NCBI RefSeq assembly: GCF_006739205.1
Contig: NZ_AP019720.1
Location: 1,488,001-1,552,000 of the forward strand
DNA from: Streptococcus mutans
GTDB lineage: Bacteria > Bacillota > Bacilli > Lactobacillales > Streptococcaceae
Direction of reading: 5' to 3'
DNA: 64,000 nucleotides
In this document: positions 48,923-58,646 of the stretch, one piece after another
Layout: every line of letters starts with the position of its first letter
Numbering within the stretch: position 1 is the first letter of the stretch
Notes under the pieces: model-generated
Database searches by the model: none
Told to the model about the DNA's origin: nothing
What the model saw: the letters and a program-made list of their open reading frames with translations, nothing else
Program-made: the position numbers and the translations under genes

Positions 48923-50767
48923 TCAATCTTCAGCTGATTTTTTCTTCTTAGCCGCTTTAGCACGCGCATTCTTATCAAGAATTTGTTTACGTAAACGAAT
49001 GGACTCAGGTGTTACTTCCATGTATTCATCATCATTCAGAAACTCAAGTGATTCTTCGAGTGTTAAAATACGCGGCGTCTTAATAACTGCTGTCTGATCC
49101 TTAGTTGCAGAGCGCACATTAGTCATTTGCTTAGCCTTTGTAATGTTGACTGTCAAATCATTCTCGCGTGCATTTTCTCCAATAATCATTCCTTCATACA
49201 CTTCTGTACCTGGGTTAACGAAGATTGTTCCACGTTCTTCAATAGACATAATAGAATAAGTCGTTGCCTTACCTGTATCAATTGAAACGAGGGCACCACG
49301 ATGACGACCACCGATTTCAGCATTGATAACTGGCATATATTTGTCAAAAGTGTGGTTCATGATACCATAACCTCGTGTCATGGATAAGAATTCTGTTGGG
49401 TAGCCGATAAGTCCTCGAGCTGGTGCTAAAAATATAAGGCGCGTTTGACCATTACCAGTTGCTTGCATATCAAGCATTTCACCTTTACGTTCTGAAAGGG
49501 ACTGGATAACAGCACCTTGGTATTCTTCCGGTGTGTCAATTTGCACGCGTTCAAATGGCTCACATTTGATGCCATCAATTTCTTTGATAATAACTTCTGG
49601 ACGCGATACTTGCAGCTCATATCCTTCACGGCGCATGGTTTCAATAAGGATTGACAGATGTAACTCCCCACGGCCTGAAACCGTCCATTTATCTGGTGAG
49701 TCAGTGGCTTCTACACGAAGGGAAACATCTGTTTGCAATTCTGCCAACAAACGCTCTTCTACCTTACGCGAGGTTACAAATTTACCTTCACGACCTGCAA
49801 AAGGGGAATTGTTAGCTAAAAAGGTCATTTGCAGAGTTGGCTCATCAATGTGAAGAATAGGAAGTGGTTCTACAGCATCAGTTGGTGTAATCGTTTCACC
49901 AACAAAGATATCTTCCATACCTGAAACAGCAATCAAATCGCCAGCCTTAGCTTCCTTAATCTCACGACGTTCCAAGCCGAAGAAACCGAAAAGTTTTGTA
50001 ACACGAAAATTCTTTGTTGTACCATCAAGTTTAGAAAGTGTCACTTGATCCCCGACTTTAACAGAACCACGGAAGACTCGCCCAATACCGATACGTCCAA
50101 CAAAGTCGTTATAATCAAGGAGAGACACTTGAAATTGAAGTGGCTGATCTGAATTATCGATCGGTGCTGGAATATGCTCAATAATAGTATCAAAAACGGG
50201 TGCCATTGTATGTTCTTGATCCGCTGGTTCATCTGATAATGAAGAAGTTCCATTAATCGCCGAAGCGTAAACGACTGGAAACTCTAACTGGTCATCATCT
50301 GCTCCAAGTTCAATGAAAAGTTCAAGAACTTCATCAACAACTTCTGCCGGACGAGCTGATGGCTTGTCAATCTTATTCACCACCACGATTGGAACCAAGT
50401 TTTGTTCCAAAGCTTTTTTCAAAACAAAACGTGTTTGCGGCATGGTACCTTCATAAGCATCAACAACAAGAACAACCCCGTCAACCATTTTCATGATACG
50501 CTCTACTTCTCCACCAAAATCCGCATGTCCTGGTGTGTCCATAATGTTAATACGTACACCATTGTAGGCAACAGCAGTATTTTTTGCAAGAATAGTAATC
50601 CCACGCTCTTTTTCAAGATCATTAGAGTCCATCGCACGTTCTTCTAATTTTTTATGCTCATCAAGTGTATGCGATTGTTTTAAGAGCTCATCAACAAGGG
50701 TTGTTTTCCCATGGTCAACGTGGGCAATGATAGCAACATTTCTAATATCTTCTCTAAAATTTGTCAT
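48923..50767 (-). CDS. typA: Ribosome-associated GTPase TypA/BipA
   Basis: 614 aa translational GTPase. G1 [10 protein letters not shown] (residues 15-24), switch with RGITI, G3 DTPGHADF, G4 NKIDKP, then EF-G-like domains and the TypA-specific C-terminal region ([25 protein letters not shown]). Involved in ribosome assembly and stress adaptation, including cold. Promoter TGGTATAAT at 50809-50817. Confidence 0.97.
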   Translation of the reverse strand: MTNFREDIRNVAIIAHVDHGKTTLVDELLKQSHTLDEHKKLEERAMDSNDLEKERGITILAKNTAVAYNGVRINIMDTPGHADFGGEVERIMKMVDGVVLVVDAYEGTMPQTRFVLKKALEQNLVPIVVVNKIDKPSARPAEVVDEVLELFIELGADDDQLEFPVVYASAINGTSSLSDEPADQEHTMAPVFDTIIEHIPAPIDNSDQPLQFQVSLLDYNDFVGRIGIGRVFRGSVKVGDQVTLSKLDGTTKNFRVTKLFGFFGLERREIKEAKAGDLIAVSGMEDIFVGETITPTDAVEPLPILHIDEPTLQMTFLANNSPFAGREGKFVTSRKVEERLLAELQTDVSLRVEATDSPDKWTVSGRGELHLSILIETMRREGYELQVSRPEVIIKEIDGIKCEPFERVQIDTPEEYQGAVIQSLSERKGEMLDMQATGNGQTRLIFLAPARGLIGYPTEFLSMTRGYGIMNHTFDKYMPVINAEIGGRHRGALVSIDTGKATTYSIMSIEERGTIFVNPGTEVYEGMIIGENARENDLTVNITKAKQMTNVRSATKDQTAVIKTPRILTLEESLEFLNDDEYMEVTPESIRLRKQILDKNARAKAAKKKKSAED

Positions 50768-50808
50768 AATTCCTCTTACATTTTACATTAATTTATTTCA
50801 ACTTATCT

Positions 50809-50817
50809 ATTATACCA
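50809..50817 (-). promoter_or_regulatory. Extended -10 promoter of typA
   Basis: TGGTATAAT on the minus strand, 42 nt before the ATG; no clear -35. Confidence 0.65.
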
Positions 50818-50871
50818 TAAAAATTAGGGAAAAACTCAGGAGAGATATGTAAATGTTTTAAAATATAAAAG

Positions 50872-50903
50872 AAAAACCAAGATAGCAAAGTCGCAGTCTT
50901 GGT
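50872..50903 (-). terminator. Terminator of the yqgQ-glk-rhodanese operon
   Basis: ACCAAGA (50876-50882)/TCTTGGT (50897-50903) with an imperfect inner stem, then TTTTTCTTTT on the minus strand. Confidence 0.82.
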
Positions 50904-50999
50904 ATCTCCAAATTTATAAAATAAGTCCTTAATCAACCAGTATTGCAAAAACAAAAGACAACAGCTCATGCTAATCCCTGTCATTATCTCAAAAAAGAA

Positions 51000-51389
51000 C
51001 TAATTCTTCTCTTTTACTTTTCCATTCCAATTATCTAAACCATTTTTAAGGACATAAAGATCTTTATAACCTGCCTTTTTCAAAGTTAAAACAGCGCGAG
51101 CAACCAGCTGTCCACGAGTATTATCATACAATAAAACCGGTTTATCTTTGCGAAGAGCTGAAACAGATGCTTTGAATTGTTCAGAGGGAAGATTACGAGC
51201 CCCTAAGATATGCTTACGACGAAACTCATTGGGAGAACGCAAATCAACAATTTGTGCGCCTCTCATCATGCTTTCAAATTCAGCATTTGAGATATACTGG
51301 GCAGCACGGCGAACACGAAAATAATTCCAAACAAACCAAGCCACAAAGGCAAAGATAATAACCCATGAAATGATAGAGATAATTGACAT
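51000..51389 (-). CDS. Membrane-anchored rhodanese-like domain protein, catalytic Cys replaced
   Basis: 129 aa. One N-terminal membrane segment (about residues 3-22) precedes a rhodanese fold (GAQIVDLRSPNEFRRKHILGARNLP...LKKAGYKDLYVLKNGLDNWNGKV). At the position of the catalytic cysteine the loop reads LLYDNTRGQ, with Asp, so sulfurtransferase activity is unlikely. Homologues (YqhL type) commonly sit after glk, as here, with 9 nt between them. Role unknown, possibly binding rather than catalysis. Confidence 0.85.
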   Translation of the reverse strand: MSIISIISWVIIFAFVAWFVWNYFRVRRAAQYISNAEFESMMRGAQIVDLRSPNEFRRKHILGARNLPSEQFKASVSALRKDKPVLLYDNTRGQLVARAVLTLKKAGYKDLYVLKNGLDNWNGKVKEKN

Positions 51390-51398
51390 AATTTTCCT

Positions 51399-52370
51399 TT
51401 AACTTTCTAAAAACTGATGTGCAAGACTGGCTGCCCCAATAATACCAGCGTCATTTCCTAATTCCGCAATTTTAATTTTTGTAGATTGCTTCACTTGTGG
51501 AAAAGCATACAATTTAAAATAACTTTCAATATGTGAGCGCAAGAATTCTCCAGCAGCTGATACTCCACCTCCAACGACAACTGTGTTTGGATTAAGGATA
51601 TTGCTGATATTGGCGGTTGCAAGGCCTAGATAGAAAGTAACTTTCTCAACAACTGAGTTTGCAAATTTATCACCTGCCTGTGCAGCAACAAAAATATCCT
51701 TACTGCTCACATCATCACCATTATCAATGCCCGCTTTAATACTGGAAATTCCTTCATATTCTTCTGCTAAATGACGTGCAACACGGACGACACCTGTTGC
51801 TGAAGCCACTGTTTCAAGACAGCCTTTATTGCCACAGGTACACTCAAAACCAGTATCCGGCTCAACAATAATATGTCCAATTTCACCACCTGCACCAGCA
51901 ACTCCATGAATAAGATTGCCATCAGCAATAATGCCGCCGCCAACACCTGTACCAAGTGTTACAAAGACAACATCAGGATTATTATTACCCGCACCAACCC
52001 AGCGTTCTCCAAGTGCTGCAACATTAGCATCATTATCAATAGCAAATGGTATCCCCAATTCTGCTTCAATTATTGTTCCTACCTCTTGGGTAGCAGCCCA
52101 ATTAAGATTAAAAGCACCTGTAACAGTCTTTAGATTACGATCCACAGCTCCAGGAGATCCCATTCCAATACCAACAAAATCCTCCTTAGTTAAATTATAG
52201 AGTCCCAAACGATGCTTGATAGAGGACACAATATCTGGAACAATATGTTTCCCATCTTCCAAAATATTGGTTTCAATAGCCCATTTCTCCTGAACTTGTC
52301 CATCTAAAGTTAAAATCCCAAATTTAATACTTGTTCCACCAAGATCAATCCCTAAAAGTTTCTTAGCCAT
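51399..52370 (-). CDS. glk: Glucokinase (ROK family)
   Basis: 323 aa. Phosphorylates intracellular glucose. ATP-binding LLGIDLGGTSIKFGI at residues 4-18, GTGVGGGIIADG, and the ROK zinc motif IGHIIVEPDTGFECTCGNKGCLETVAS (H...C-x-C-x4-C). Overlaps yqgQ by 8 nt and is expressed with it from a promoter carrying a strong cre site, consistent with carbon-catabolite control. Confidence 0.96.
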   Translation of the reverse strand: MAKKLLGIDLGGTSIKFGILTLDGQVQEKWAIETNILEDGKHIVPDIVSSIKHRLGLYNLTKEDFVGIGMGSPGAVDRNLKTVTGAFNLNWAATQEVGTIIEAELGIPFAIDNDANVAALGERWVGAGNNNPDVVFVTLGTGVGGGIIADGNLIHGVAGAGGEIGHIIVEPDTGFECTCGNKGCLETVASATGVVRVARHLAEEYEGISSIKAGIDNGDDVSSKDIFVAAQAGDKFANSVVEKVTFYLGLATANISNILNPNTVVVGGGVSAAGEFLRSHIESYFKLYAFPQVKQSTKIKIAELGNDAGIIGAASLAHQFLES

Positions 52371-52569
52371 TTTCTCTTTCCTTTTCTATTCTGTGCTCCC
52401 TGCGTAAAATCAATTCAGCATGTAGATAATCACTCTTTGAAATCAAACCATTATCATAGAGTCTTTCTAACTCAATTTTCATCATTTCAATATCATAAAG
52501 ACGTTTACCTAAATAAACATAGATGCCAAATTGTTTTAACAGCCGCTGCACATCATATAATGTTTTCAT
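52363..52569 (-). CDS. yqgQ: YqgQ family (DUF910) protein
   Basis: 68 aa, helical, charged. KTLYDVQRLLKQFGIYVYLGKRLYDIEMMKIELERLYDNGLISKSDYLHAELILRRE matches YqgQ, a small probable nucleic-acid-binding protein that precedes glk in many Firmicutes. The promoter -10 ends only 7 nt before the ATG, so the mRNA may be almost leaderless; no SD is present. Coupled to glk by an 8-nt overlap. Confidence 0.88.
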   Translation of the reverse strand: MKTLYDVQRLLKQFGIYVYLGKRLYDIEMMKIELERLYDNGLISKSDYLHAELILRREHRIEKERENG

Positions 52570-52576
52570 CTCTCAA

Positions 52577-52605
52577 ATTCTACCAAAAAAACAGAAAGTT
52601 TTCAA
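52577..52605 (-). promoter_or_regulatory. Promoter of yqgQ-glk
   Basis: TTGAAA (52600-52605), 17-nt spacer, TAGAAT (52577-52582) with an extended TGG. Transcription would start within 1-2 nt of the yqgQ ATG. Confidence 0.75.
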
Positions 52606-52611
52606 GATTTT

Positions 52612-52626
52612 TTGCAAGCGCTTGCC
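52612..52626 (-). promoter_or_regulatory. cre (catabolite-responsive element) upstream of yqgQ-glk
   Basis: TTGCAAGCGCTTGCC contains the palindrome GCAAGCGCTTGC and fits the cre consensus WTGNAANCGNWNNCW at 14 of 15 positions. It lies just upstream of the -35, a position where CcpA could activate or interfere. Confidence 0.75.
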
Positions 52627-52635
52627 TCTTTCTTA

Positions 52636-52724
52636 ATAAAAAAAGCCTGACTTCAACAAATGACATATCTCAATTACTGGACAACTAATCCAACGTCTGG
52701 GATATATCAAAAGTGTCAGACTTT
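52636..52724 (-). terminator. Long terminator hairpin after dpr
   Basis: AAAGCCTGAC (52642-52651) pairs with GTCAGACTTT (52715-52724). Inside it GACATATC (52662-52669) pairs with GATATATC (52701-52708, one wobble), with a small TGGA/TCCA hairpin at the tip. The minus-strand exit side has seven or eight T's. Confidence 0.8.
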
Positions 52725-52775
52725 CACCTAACATAGAAAATCTTTCTAAATAAATGACTTCCTATCTTCACATAC

Positions 52776-53303
52776 TTATAAACCGGGAGCTTGCCCAAGC
52801 TCTGCCTGCAACATCCAGATTGTCTTTTGGGCTTCCGTTTGAGCTGCTGTAAAGATATCATTAGAAACAGCATCACCTTCCTCATCTGTCACATCAAGAC
52901 CTACTTGATAAAGACTTGAAAGGTAATCATAAACTTGAACAAGGCGTTTAAGATGATCAGTTATTGATTTATCCCATGTACCAACTGTTTCTTCAAGTCT
53001 GGAATTCTCATCAAATTCTTTCAAGGTTGAAAACGGAGCGCCACCGATAGTAATCAAGCGTTCACTAATCTCATCAAGATGACCATTCAAGGCATCCATC
53101 AATTCATCCATTTTAGGATGCAGATAAAGGAAGCCTGAACCACGCATATACCAATGGACTTGGTGAACAATGGAAGCTGCTTTTGATAAATCCGCTACAG
53201 CCTGATTAAGTACAGCCTTGGTTTTTTCATTTCCTGAATTTTCTTTTTTCTCCACTTGATGAATAATAGAAGCGTAGATATTTTCAGTAATTGTATTCGT
53301 CAT
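52776..53303 (-). CDS. dpr: Dps-like peroxide resistance protein Dpr
   Basis: 175 aa ferritin-like subunit of a 12-mer that stores iron and detoxifies peroxide, giving aerotolerance to catalase-negative streptococci. The intersubunit ferroxidase motif is present: [13 protein letters not shown] and [27 protein letters not shown] (His/Asp/Glu ligands at about residues 47-78). The sequence closely fits the known S. mutans Dpr. AAGGAGG lies 8 nt upstream of the ATG, and the promoter overlaps a PerR box. Confidence 0.97.
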   Translation of the reverse strand: MTNTITENIYASIIHQVEKKENSGNEKTKAVLNQAVADLSKAASIVHQVHWYMRGSGFLYLHPKMDELMDALNGHLDEISERLITIGGAPFSTLKEFDENSRLEETVGTWDKSITDHLKRLVQVYDYLSSLYQVGLDVTDEEGDAVSNDIFTAAQTEAQKTIWMLQAELGQAPGL

Positions 53304-53342
53304 AATAATTCCTCCTTAAAAAATATTCTTTTTATAATCTAT

Positions 53343-53371
53343 ATTTTAGAACGATTCTAAATAAAAAGCAA
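53343..53371 (-). promoter_or_regulatory. dpr promoter with PerR box
   Basis: TTGCTT (53366-53371), 17 nt, TAAAAT (53343-53348) on the minus strand. TTAGAACGATTCTAA (53346-53360) matches the PerR box TTAGAATNATTCTAA at 14 of 15 positions and covers the spacer and -10, so PerR would repress directly. Confidence 0.85.
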
Positions 53372-53388
53372 TTATTTTGTTTTCTTTT

Positions 53389-53396
53389 AACGAATA
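53389..53396 (+). promoter_or_regulatory. ComX-type cin-box of pilD
   Basis: AACGAATA after a T-rich stretch, one mismatch from the late-competence consensus TACGAATA. It ends only 7 nt before the pilD ATG. Confidence 0.7.
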
Positions 53397-53403
53397 AATA
53401 GGT

Positions 53404-54060
53404 ATGAAACTTATTTTATTTTTTATGTTGGGAGCTTCTCTTGGCTCTTTCTTTGGCTTAGTTGTTGATCGTTACCCTCAGAAATCTATTATATTTCCTA
53501 GAAGCCATTGCAATAATTGCTATAACTGCTTAACCATGAGGGATCTTATCCCAATATTTTCACGAATCATCAACAAAAATTCTTGTCGCTTTTGCGGTTA
53601 CCCTATTCCATTGCGTTATTCCTTGGTAGAATTACTCTGCGGACTGATTAGCACAGGTTTTGCTCTTGATTTATTAACCACTTCACAAGTATGTTTGCTC
53701 TTCATGGGAGTTCTTTTATCTCTTTATGATTTACAAGATCAGTCTTATCCTTTGACACTGTGGATAGGCTTTACTTTTCTCTTAATGTTTATCTATCCTC
53801 TTAACCTAATTAGCTTAATTCTTTTTCTATTTGGTATTTTTGCTGCCCTCAAAAATATTAATATCGGAAGCGGTGATTTCCTCTATCTGGCTACTTTGGC
53901 ACTTTCTCTTAATCTTCAGCAAATTATTTGGATTATTCAGATTGCCAGTTTATTAGGAATTCTTTACAGCCTGCTTTTTCAAAAGCACAAAGAACCTTTT
54001 GCTTTTGTTCCTTTCTTATTCTTGGGTCACCTCATTATCATTTTCTCTCACTTGATTTAA
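53404..54060 (+). CDS. pilD: Prepilin peptidase (type IV, A24 family)
   Basis: 218 aa polytopic membrane aspartyl protease that cleaves and may methylate competence pilins (ComGC type). The N-terminal SLGSFFGLVVDRYP is followed by the zinc-binding CNNCYNC...CRFCGY, the first catalytic Asp in LLSLYDLQDQ (about residue 118) and the GxGD motif GSGDFLYL (about 161). Preceded by a cin-box, so probably induced by ComX during competence. Divergent from dpr. No SD is seen at the ATG. Confidence 0.93.
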   Translation: MKLILFFMLGASLGSFFGLVVDRYPQKSIIFPRSHCNNCYNCLTMRDLIPIFSRIINKNSCRFCGYPIPLRYSLVELLCGLISTGFALDLLTTSQVCLLFMGVLLSLYDLQDQSYPLTLWIGFTFLLMFIYPLNLISLILFLFGIFAALKNINIGSGDFLYLATLALSLNLQQIIWIIQIASLLGILYSLLFQKHKEPFAFVPFLFLGHLIIIFSHLI

Positions 54061-54146
54061 GGATTGTAAGGACACAACTCTAAAGACTTTAAACAAAATA
54101 TCAAAAAGGAGGCAATCAAATCAAACGTTTATTACATTGGCAATGA

Positions 54147-54247
54147 GATTACACTCAATAAAAATCAAAAAAGACATACAATAAATTACAGACAACATGG
54201 CAAGGCGAAATCACCAACATTCCATTTTGATTTTTGAAAAGGATTAA
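54147..54247. repeat. BOX-like intergenic repeat (boxA plus boxC-like)
   Basis: ACACTCAATAAAAATCAAA (boxA-like) is joined to GGCAAGGCGAAATCACC...TTTTGATTTTTGAAAAGG (boxC-like). Arms AAAAATCAAAA (54160-54170)/TTTTGATTTTT (54225-54235) are perfect complements. It fills the gap between pilD and the trp terminator. Confidence 0.65.
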
Positions 54248-54290
54248 AAAATCAGCCCATCAGAGAAACAACATTCCCGACTGGCTGATT
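54245..54290 (-). terminator. Terminator of the trp operon
   Basis: AATCAGCC (54250-54257)/GGCTGATT (54283-54290) around a partly paired loop, with six T's on the minus-strand exit side. Confidence 0.88.
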
Positions 54291-54296
54291 GAATAA

Positions 54297-55079
54297 TTAT
54301 TTTTGATAATGGCTTCCTGCATAAATGAAATCTTTTATTTCTTCTTGCATTCCTTCATGTAATCCCTTGACAATTTTTGAACCAACAATGACACCATCTG
54401 ATACTTGGCTAAAGCGCTTAATATCTGCTAAAGTTGATACACCAAATCCAGTTAAAACAGGGATTTGAGCAATTTCTGTCAAATGTTTTAAATGTTTATC
54501 CAAATCATCACGATAATTCCCTGTTTTTCCGGTAACACCATTAATAGCAACAGCGTAGACAAATCCTTGAGCATCTTCAATGAGTTCCTTTTGACGTTCT
54601 AGACCTGTTGTCAAGCTGACTAAAGGAACTAAAGCTAAATCTAAATTTTCCAGATAAGGTTTGATAAAACTTTCTTGTTCATGAGGTAAATCGGGAATAA
54701 TCAATCCTTTGACAGATGTATTTTGCAAATCTGCAACAAATGTTTCAACACCATACTGAAAAACAGGATTAAAATAAGTCATGATAACAAGTGGCACTTG
54801 CGTTTTCTTTTCCTGTAACCTAGCAATAATGCTTGCCAGCGATGTCCCCTTTACCAAACTACGTTGGCCAGCCAATTCAATAACAGGACCATCTGCCACA
54901 GGATCCGACCATGGAATGCCAATTTCAATGGCTGATACACCTTGAGCTTCCAAAAAAGAAATGGTATCAAAGAGACCGTCTAAACCTTTATCATGATCCC
55001 CAGCCATAATATAAGGAATAAAAAGACCTTTGCCTTCTGCCTTGATAGCTTGTAAATGTTTTGTCAGTGTTTTTGTCAT
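54297..55079 (-). CDS. trpA: Tryptophan synthase alpha chain
   Basis: 260 aa TIM barrel that splits indole-3-glycerol phosphate to indole. Catalytic Glu in [18 protein letters not shown] (about residue 52) and the Asp about 11 residues later are present, as are [11 protein letters not shown] and GVIVGSKIV. Last gene of the operon, 3 nt after trpB, channelling indole to TrpB. Terminator follows. Confidence 0.97.
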   Translation of the reverse strand: MTKTLTKHLQAIKAEGKGLFIPYIMAGDHDKGLDGLFDTISFLEAQGVSAIEIGIPWSDPVADGPVIELAGQRSLVKGTSLASIIARLQEKKTQVPLVIMTYFNPVFQYGVETFVADLQNTSVKGLIIPDLPHEQESFIKPYLENLDLALVPLVSLTTGLERQKELIEDAQGFVYAVAINGVTGKTGNYRDDLDKHLKHLTEIAQIPVLTGFGVSTLADIKRFSQVSDGVIVGSKIVKGLHEGMQEEIKDFIYAGSHYQK

Positions 55080-55082
55080 AAT

Positions 55083-56294
55083 CTACTTCCCTTCTTTTGC
55101 TTCCTGCTTAAGACGTTCTTTAACCTGAGCCACATCCTTATCACCACGTCCTGAGAGGCAAACAATAATGGACTTATCCGCTCCTAGTTCCTTCGCAACT
55201 TTTTGTGTCAGAGCAATCGCATGACTAGATTCTAATGCAGGAATAATGCCTTCCAGACGAGATAGCAATTTGAAAGATTCCAGAGCTTCTTCATCCGTAA
55301 TAGAATCGTAAGTTGCACGTCCAATTTCATTGAAATAGCAGTGTTCAGGACCAACACCTGGATAGTCAAGGCCCGCGGAAATCGAGAAAGCTTCCATAAT
55401 CTGTCCATGCTCATCCTGCAGCACATCCATAAGAGCACCATGTAAAACACCTGGTCGTCCTTTGGCAAAGGTTGCCGCATGCTTATCGGTATCAAGCCCT
55501 AAACCTGACGCTTCCGCACCATACATGGCAACTGATTCATCGTTGACAAAAGGATAAAAGAGTCCGATTGCATTGGAGCCGCCACCGATACAAGCTAAGA
55601 CTGCATCTGGCAGCTGTCCATTTGAAACTGTCGCAAATTGACGTTTAGCTTCTCTGCCAATAACCGATTGGAAATCACGAACAATTTCTGGGAAAGGAGC
55701 TGGTCCAAGAGCAGATCCCATAACATAATGGGTATCCTCAATATTGGTTACCCATGCTCGCAAAGCTGCATTGACTGCATCTTTAAGCACACGCGATCCA
55801 TCCGTAACAGAATGCACTTTAGCACCTAATAGCTCCATCCGAAAGACATTAAGAGCTTGACGTTTCACATCTTCTTCCCCCATATAAATGGTACATTCCA
55901 TATCAAAGAGAGCCGCTGCTGTTGCTGTTGCAACACCATGCTGTCCTGCACCTGTTTCAGCGATAATCTTATTTTTCCCCATACGCTTAGCTAAAAGAAC
56001 TTGCCCCAGTGCATTATTGATTTTGTGTGCACCTGTATGATTAAGATCTTCACGTTTTAGATAAATTTTGGCACCACCAATATAATCCGTCAAACGTTTA
56101 GCAAAGTACAAGGGAGTTTCACGACCAACATAATCTTTTAAGAGAGCATCTAACTCTTCATGAAAACTAGGATCAGCTTTGGCTTCACGATAAGCCTCAT
56201 TCAATTCAATAACAGCTGTCATCAGCGTTTCAGGAATGAATTGTCCTCCAAAATTACCATAAAAACCGTTGTTATTAGGTTGATTATATGTCAT
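55083..56294 (-). CDS. trpB: Tryptophan synthase beta chain
   Basis: 403 aa PLP enzyme condensing indole with serine. PLP lysine in [15 protein letters not shown] (about residue 91), the phosphate-binding [10 protein letters not shown] near 236, and [15 protein letters not shown]. It overlaps trpF by 4 nt. Standard TrpB1 length. Confidence 0.98.
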   Translation of the reverse strand: MTYNQPNNNGFYGNFGGQFIPETLMTAVIELNEAYREAKADPSFHEELDALLKDYVGRETPLYFAKRLTDYIGGAKIYLKREDLNHTGAHKINNALGQVLLAKRMGKNKIIAETGAGQHGVATATAAALFDMECTIYMGEEDVKRQALNVFRMELLGAKVHSVTDGSRVLKDAVNAALRAWVTNIEDTHYVMGSALGPAPFPEIVRDFQSVIGREAKRQFATVSNGQLPDAVLACIGGGSNAIGLFYPFVNDESVAMYGAEASGLGLDTDKHAATFAKGRPGVLHGALMDVLQDEHGQIMEAFSISAGLDYPGVGPEHCYFNEIGRATYDSITDEEALESFKLLSRLEGIIPALESSHAIALTQKVAKELGADKSIIVCLSGRGDKDVAQVKERLKQEAKEGK

Positions 56295-56872
56295 TTTTTC
56301 ACACTTTCTATAAATCGTTTAATTTTCTCTATATCTTTCCGTCCATTTGTTTCAACACCAGATGACACATCAACAGCATAAGGAGCAAAATGTTCAATAC
56401 ATTCTTTGACATTATCACTTGTTAGTCCACCTGCAATAAAGAAAGGCTTTTGTAACTGCTCTGTCTCCAACTGTTGCCAATCAAAAGTTTCACCACTGCC
56501 AGCTATGGGAGCATCAAAGAGCAGATAATCTGCTTTACTTGTCAAATTTTCTTTACCTTTTTTAATTTGAACAGCTCGGATAAGCGGAACTGAAAAGTCA
56601 GTTTGCAAGTCTTCATCATAGTCACCATGAACCTGTACTAAATCAAGAGGAACTGTCTTTATAGCAATTTTTAATTCCTCCAAAGTCGGACTGACAAAAA
56701 CACCAACCTTTTTAACTTTTTCTGGAATCATTTTAGCTAATTTTTGAGCCTGTTCTAGACTGACTTGGCGTTTACTTTTGGCAAAAACAAAACCGATATA
56801 GTCTGCACCACTACTAACAGCTGCTGTAACCGCTTCTTGTGTTGATAGACCGCAAATTTTAACCTTTGTCAA
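56291..56872 (-). CDS. trpF: Phosphoribosylanthranilate isomerase
   Basis: 193 aa TIM barrel. Catalytic Cys in [11 protein letters not shown] (residue 7) and Asp in AVDVSSGVE (about 171); phosphate loop [10 protein letters not shown]. Overlaps trpC by 14 nt and trpB by 4 nt. Confidence 0.96.
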   Translation of the reverse strand: MTKVKICGLSTQEAVTAAVSSGADYIGFVFAKSKRQVSLEQAQKLAKMIPEKVKKVGVFVSPTLEELKIAIKTVPLDLVQVHGDYDEDLQTDFSVPLIRAVQIKKGKENLTSKADYLLFDAPIAGSGETFDWQQLETEQLQKPFFIAGGLTSDNVKECIEHFAPYAVDVSSGVETNGRKDIEKIKRFIESVKK

Positions 56873-57626
56873 TAGCCAACTCCTTTACTTTATCAGCGAC
56901 ATTATCTGCCTGCATGAGAGCCGTTCCTACAAGAATAGCATTAAAGTAAGGAGCGACGAGTTTACTGTCCTGTCCCGTAAAAATACCTGATTCGGAAATA
57001 TAAACCTTATCATCTCGGAAATGGGTAGATAACTCCAAGCTGGTATTGATATCTACTTCAAAAGTAACAAGATTACGATTATTGACACCGATAATCTGTG
57101 CTCCAATACGATGAGCTATTTCCAATTCAGACAAATTATGGGTCTCCACTAAAACTTCTAGTCCTAAACCTGCAGCAAAGTCATACAATTCCTTCAGTCT
57201 CTTCTCTGGTAAAGCGGCCACAATGAGCAAAATAACAGTCGCACCAGCATTACGGCTACGAACAATCTGCTTCTCATCAATAATAAAATCTTTAGCCAAG
57301 GTCGGAATACTGACACTGCCAGATATCTCAGCCAAAAAATCAATATTTCCCTTGAAAAAAACCTGATCTGTCAAAACAGAAATCATAGCAGCTCCAGCGG
57401 CTTCATACATTTGGGCTTGTTTGACAATGTCAACATCTAAGTTGATGTCTCCCATACTGGGACTAGCTTTTTTAACTTCAGCAACAATCTGCAACTGGTC
57501 ATGATGCTCTTTTAAAAAATCAAAGAGACGATAGGTTAAGCGAAGCGGTTTGACTTCTTCCATAATTAGACCAGCTAGCTCTTCTTGTTTTTGCTTTAAA
57601 ATAGTAGGTAAAAACTCTTTAGTCAA
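56859..57626 (-). CDS. trpC: Indole-3-glycerol phosphate synthase
   Basis: 255 aa TIM barrel. The catalytic set is visible in [48 protein letters not shown] and SESGIF. Overlaps trpD by 8 nt and trpF by 14 nt; unfused, as usual in Firmicutes. Confidence 0.97.
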   Translation of the reverse strand: MTKEFLPTILKQKQEELAGLIMEEVKPLRLTYRLFDFLKEHHDQLQIVAEVKKASPSMGDINLDVDIVKQAQMYEAAGAAMISVLTDQVFFKGNIDFLAEISGSVSIPTLAKDFIIDEKQIVRSRNAGATVILLIVAALPEKRLKELYDFAAGLGLEVLVETHNLSELEIAHRIGAQIIGVNNRNLVTFEVDINTSLELSTHFRDDKVYISESGIFTGQDSKLVAPYFNAILVGTALMQADNVADKVKELAIDKG

Positions 57627-58626
57627 CTTGCGCCTCCTGTAATGCCTTTAATTTAGCATAAGCCTTGCCTGATGCAATGACTTCACGTGCTAGGTCAATG
57701 CCTTCTTTAATCGAATCCACCTTACCATTAGCATAAAAACCAAGACCAGCATTTAAAAGCGTTGTCTCTAAATAAGGACTAGGTTCATTTTTGAGAACAC
57801 TAACAAGGATTTGAGCATTTTCTTTAGCATCACCACCCTTGATATCCTCAAGCGTAACTTTTGGCATGTCAAAATCTTCAAAAGTGAAACTACCTTGTGA
57901 AATCTGACCATTATCCAACAGAGTATAATGATTTTTACCATAAAGTGCTGCTTCATCCATATTATCTGGTCCAGTGATAATAACTGCACGTTTGCGACCA
58001 AGAAGTTTAAGAACTTGAGCTAAATCATCTTGTAAGTCCGCCTGATAAAGGCCCAACAGCTGCGTTTCCAAATCCATGGGGTGTGTCAGTGGCCCAATAA
58101 GATTCATGACCGTTGGAATACCTAAGGCCTGTCTAGCCGGTGAAATATAACGCATGGCTGGATGCATCTTTTGAGCAAAGAGAAAGACAATACCTGTCTC
58201 ATCTAGAACTTGGGCCAATTTTTCAGGAGCTAGGACAACATTGATTCCCAATTCTTCAAGGACATCGGCTGAACCTGATTTTGAAGAAATAGAACGATTA
58301 CCATGCTTAGCAATATGGATGCCACCAGCAGCGAGGACAAAGCTACAAGTCGTTGAAATATTGAAAGAAAAGGACTTATCACCACCTGTACCACAATTAT
58401 CCATAGCATCGCTTGTTTGGCTAGGAATAACAGCTGCATTTTTTTTAATCGTTTTAACGAGACCTAAAATTTCTTCCGGTGTTTCCCCCTTGATTTTCAA
58501 AGCCATCAAGAAGGCTGCTATTTGTGCTTCTGACAATTCTCCTTTAAAAATTTTTTCAGCAACTGCTGTTATTTCAGCTTCTGTTAAATTTTCTTGAGCA
58601 GCTAATTTTTCAAAAATGTCTTTCAT
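57619..58626 (-). CDS. trpD: Anthranilate phosphoribosyltransferase
   Basis: 335 aa. PRPP-binding [17 protein letters not shown] near residue 78, [21 protein letters not shown], and [36 protein letters not shown]. Twenty nt separate it from trpG. Unfused to the glutamine amidotransferase. Confidence 0.97.
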   Translation of the reverse strand: MKDIFEKLAAQENLTEAEITAVAEKIFKGELSEAQIAAFLMALKIKGETPEEILGLVKTIKKNAAVIPSQTSDAMDNCGTGGDKSFSFNISTTCSFVLAAGGIHIAKHGNRSISSKSGSADVLEELGINVVLAPEKLAQVLDETGIVFLFAQKMHPAMRYISPARQALGIPTVMNLIGPLTHPMDLETQLLGLYQADLQDDLAQVLKLLGRKRAVIITGPDNMDEAALYGKNHYTLLDNGQISQGSFTFEDFDMPKVTLEDIKGGDAKENAQILVSVLKNEPSPYLETTLLNAGLGFYANGKVDSIKEGIDLAREVIASGKAYAKLKALQEAQVD

Positions 58627-58646
58627 TTATTTGTCCTCTCTGCATT

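Noticed and set aside
50793..50984. 63-codon minus-strand frame after the rhodanese gene
   Set aside because: It contains the operon terminator hairpin and part of the typA promoter region.
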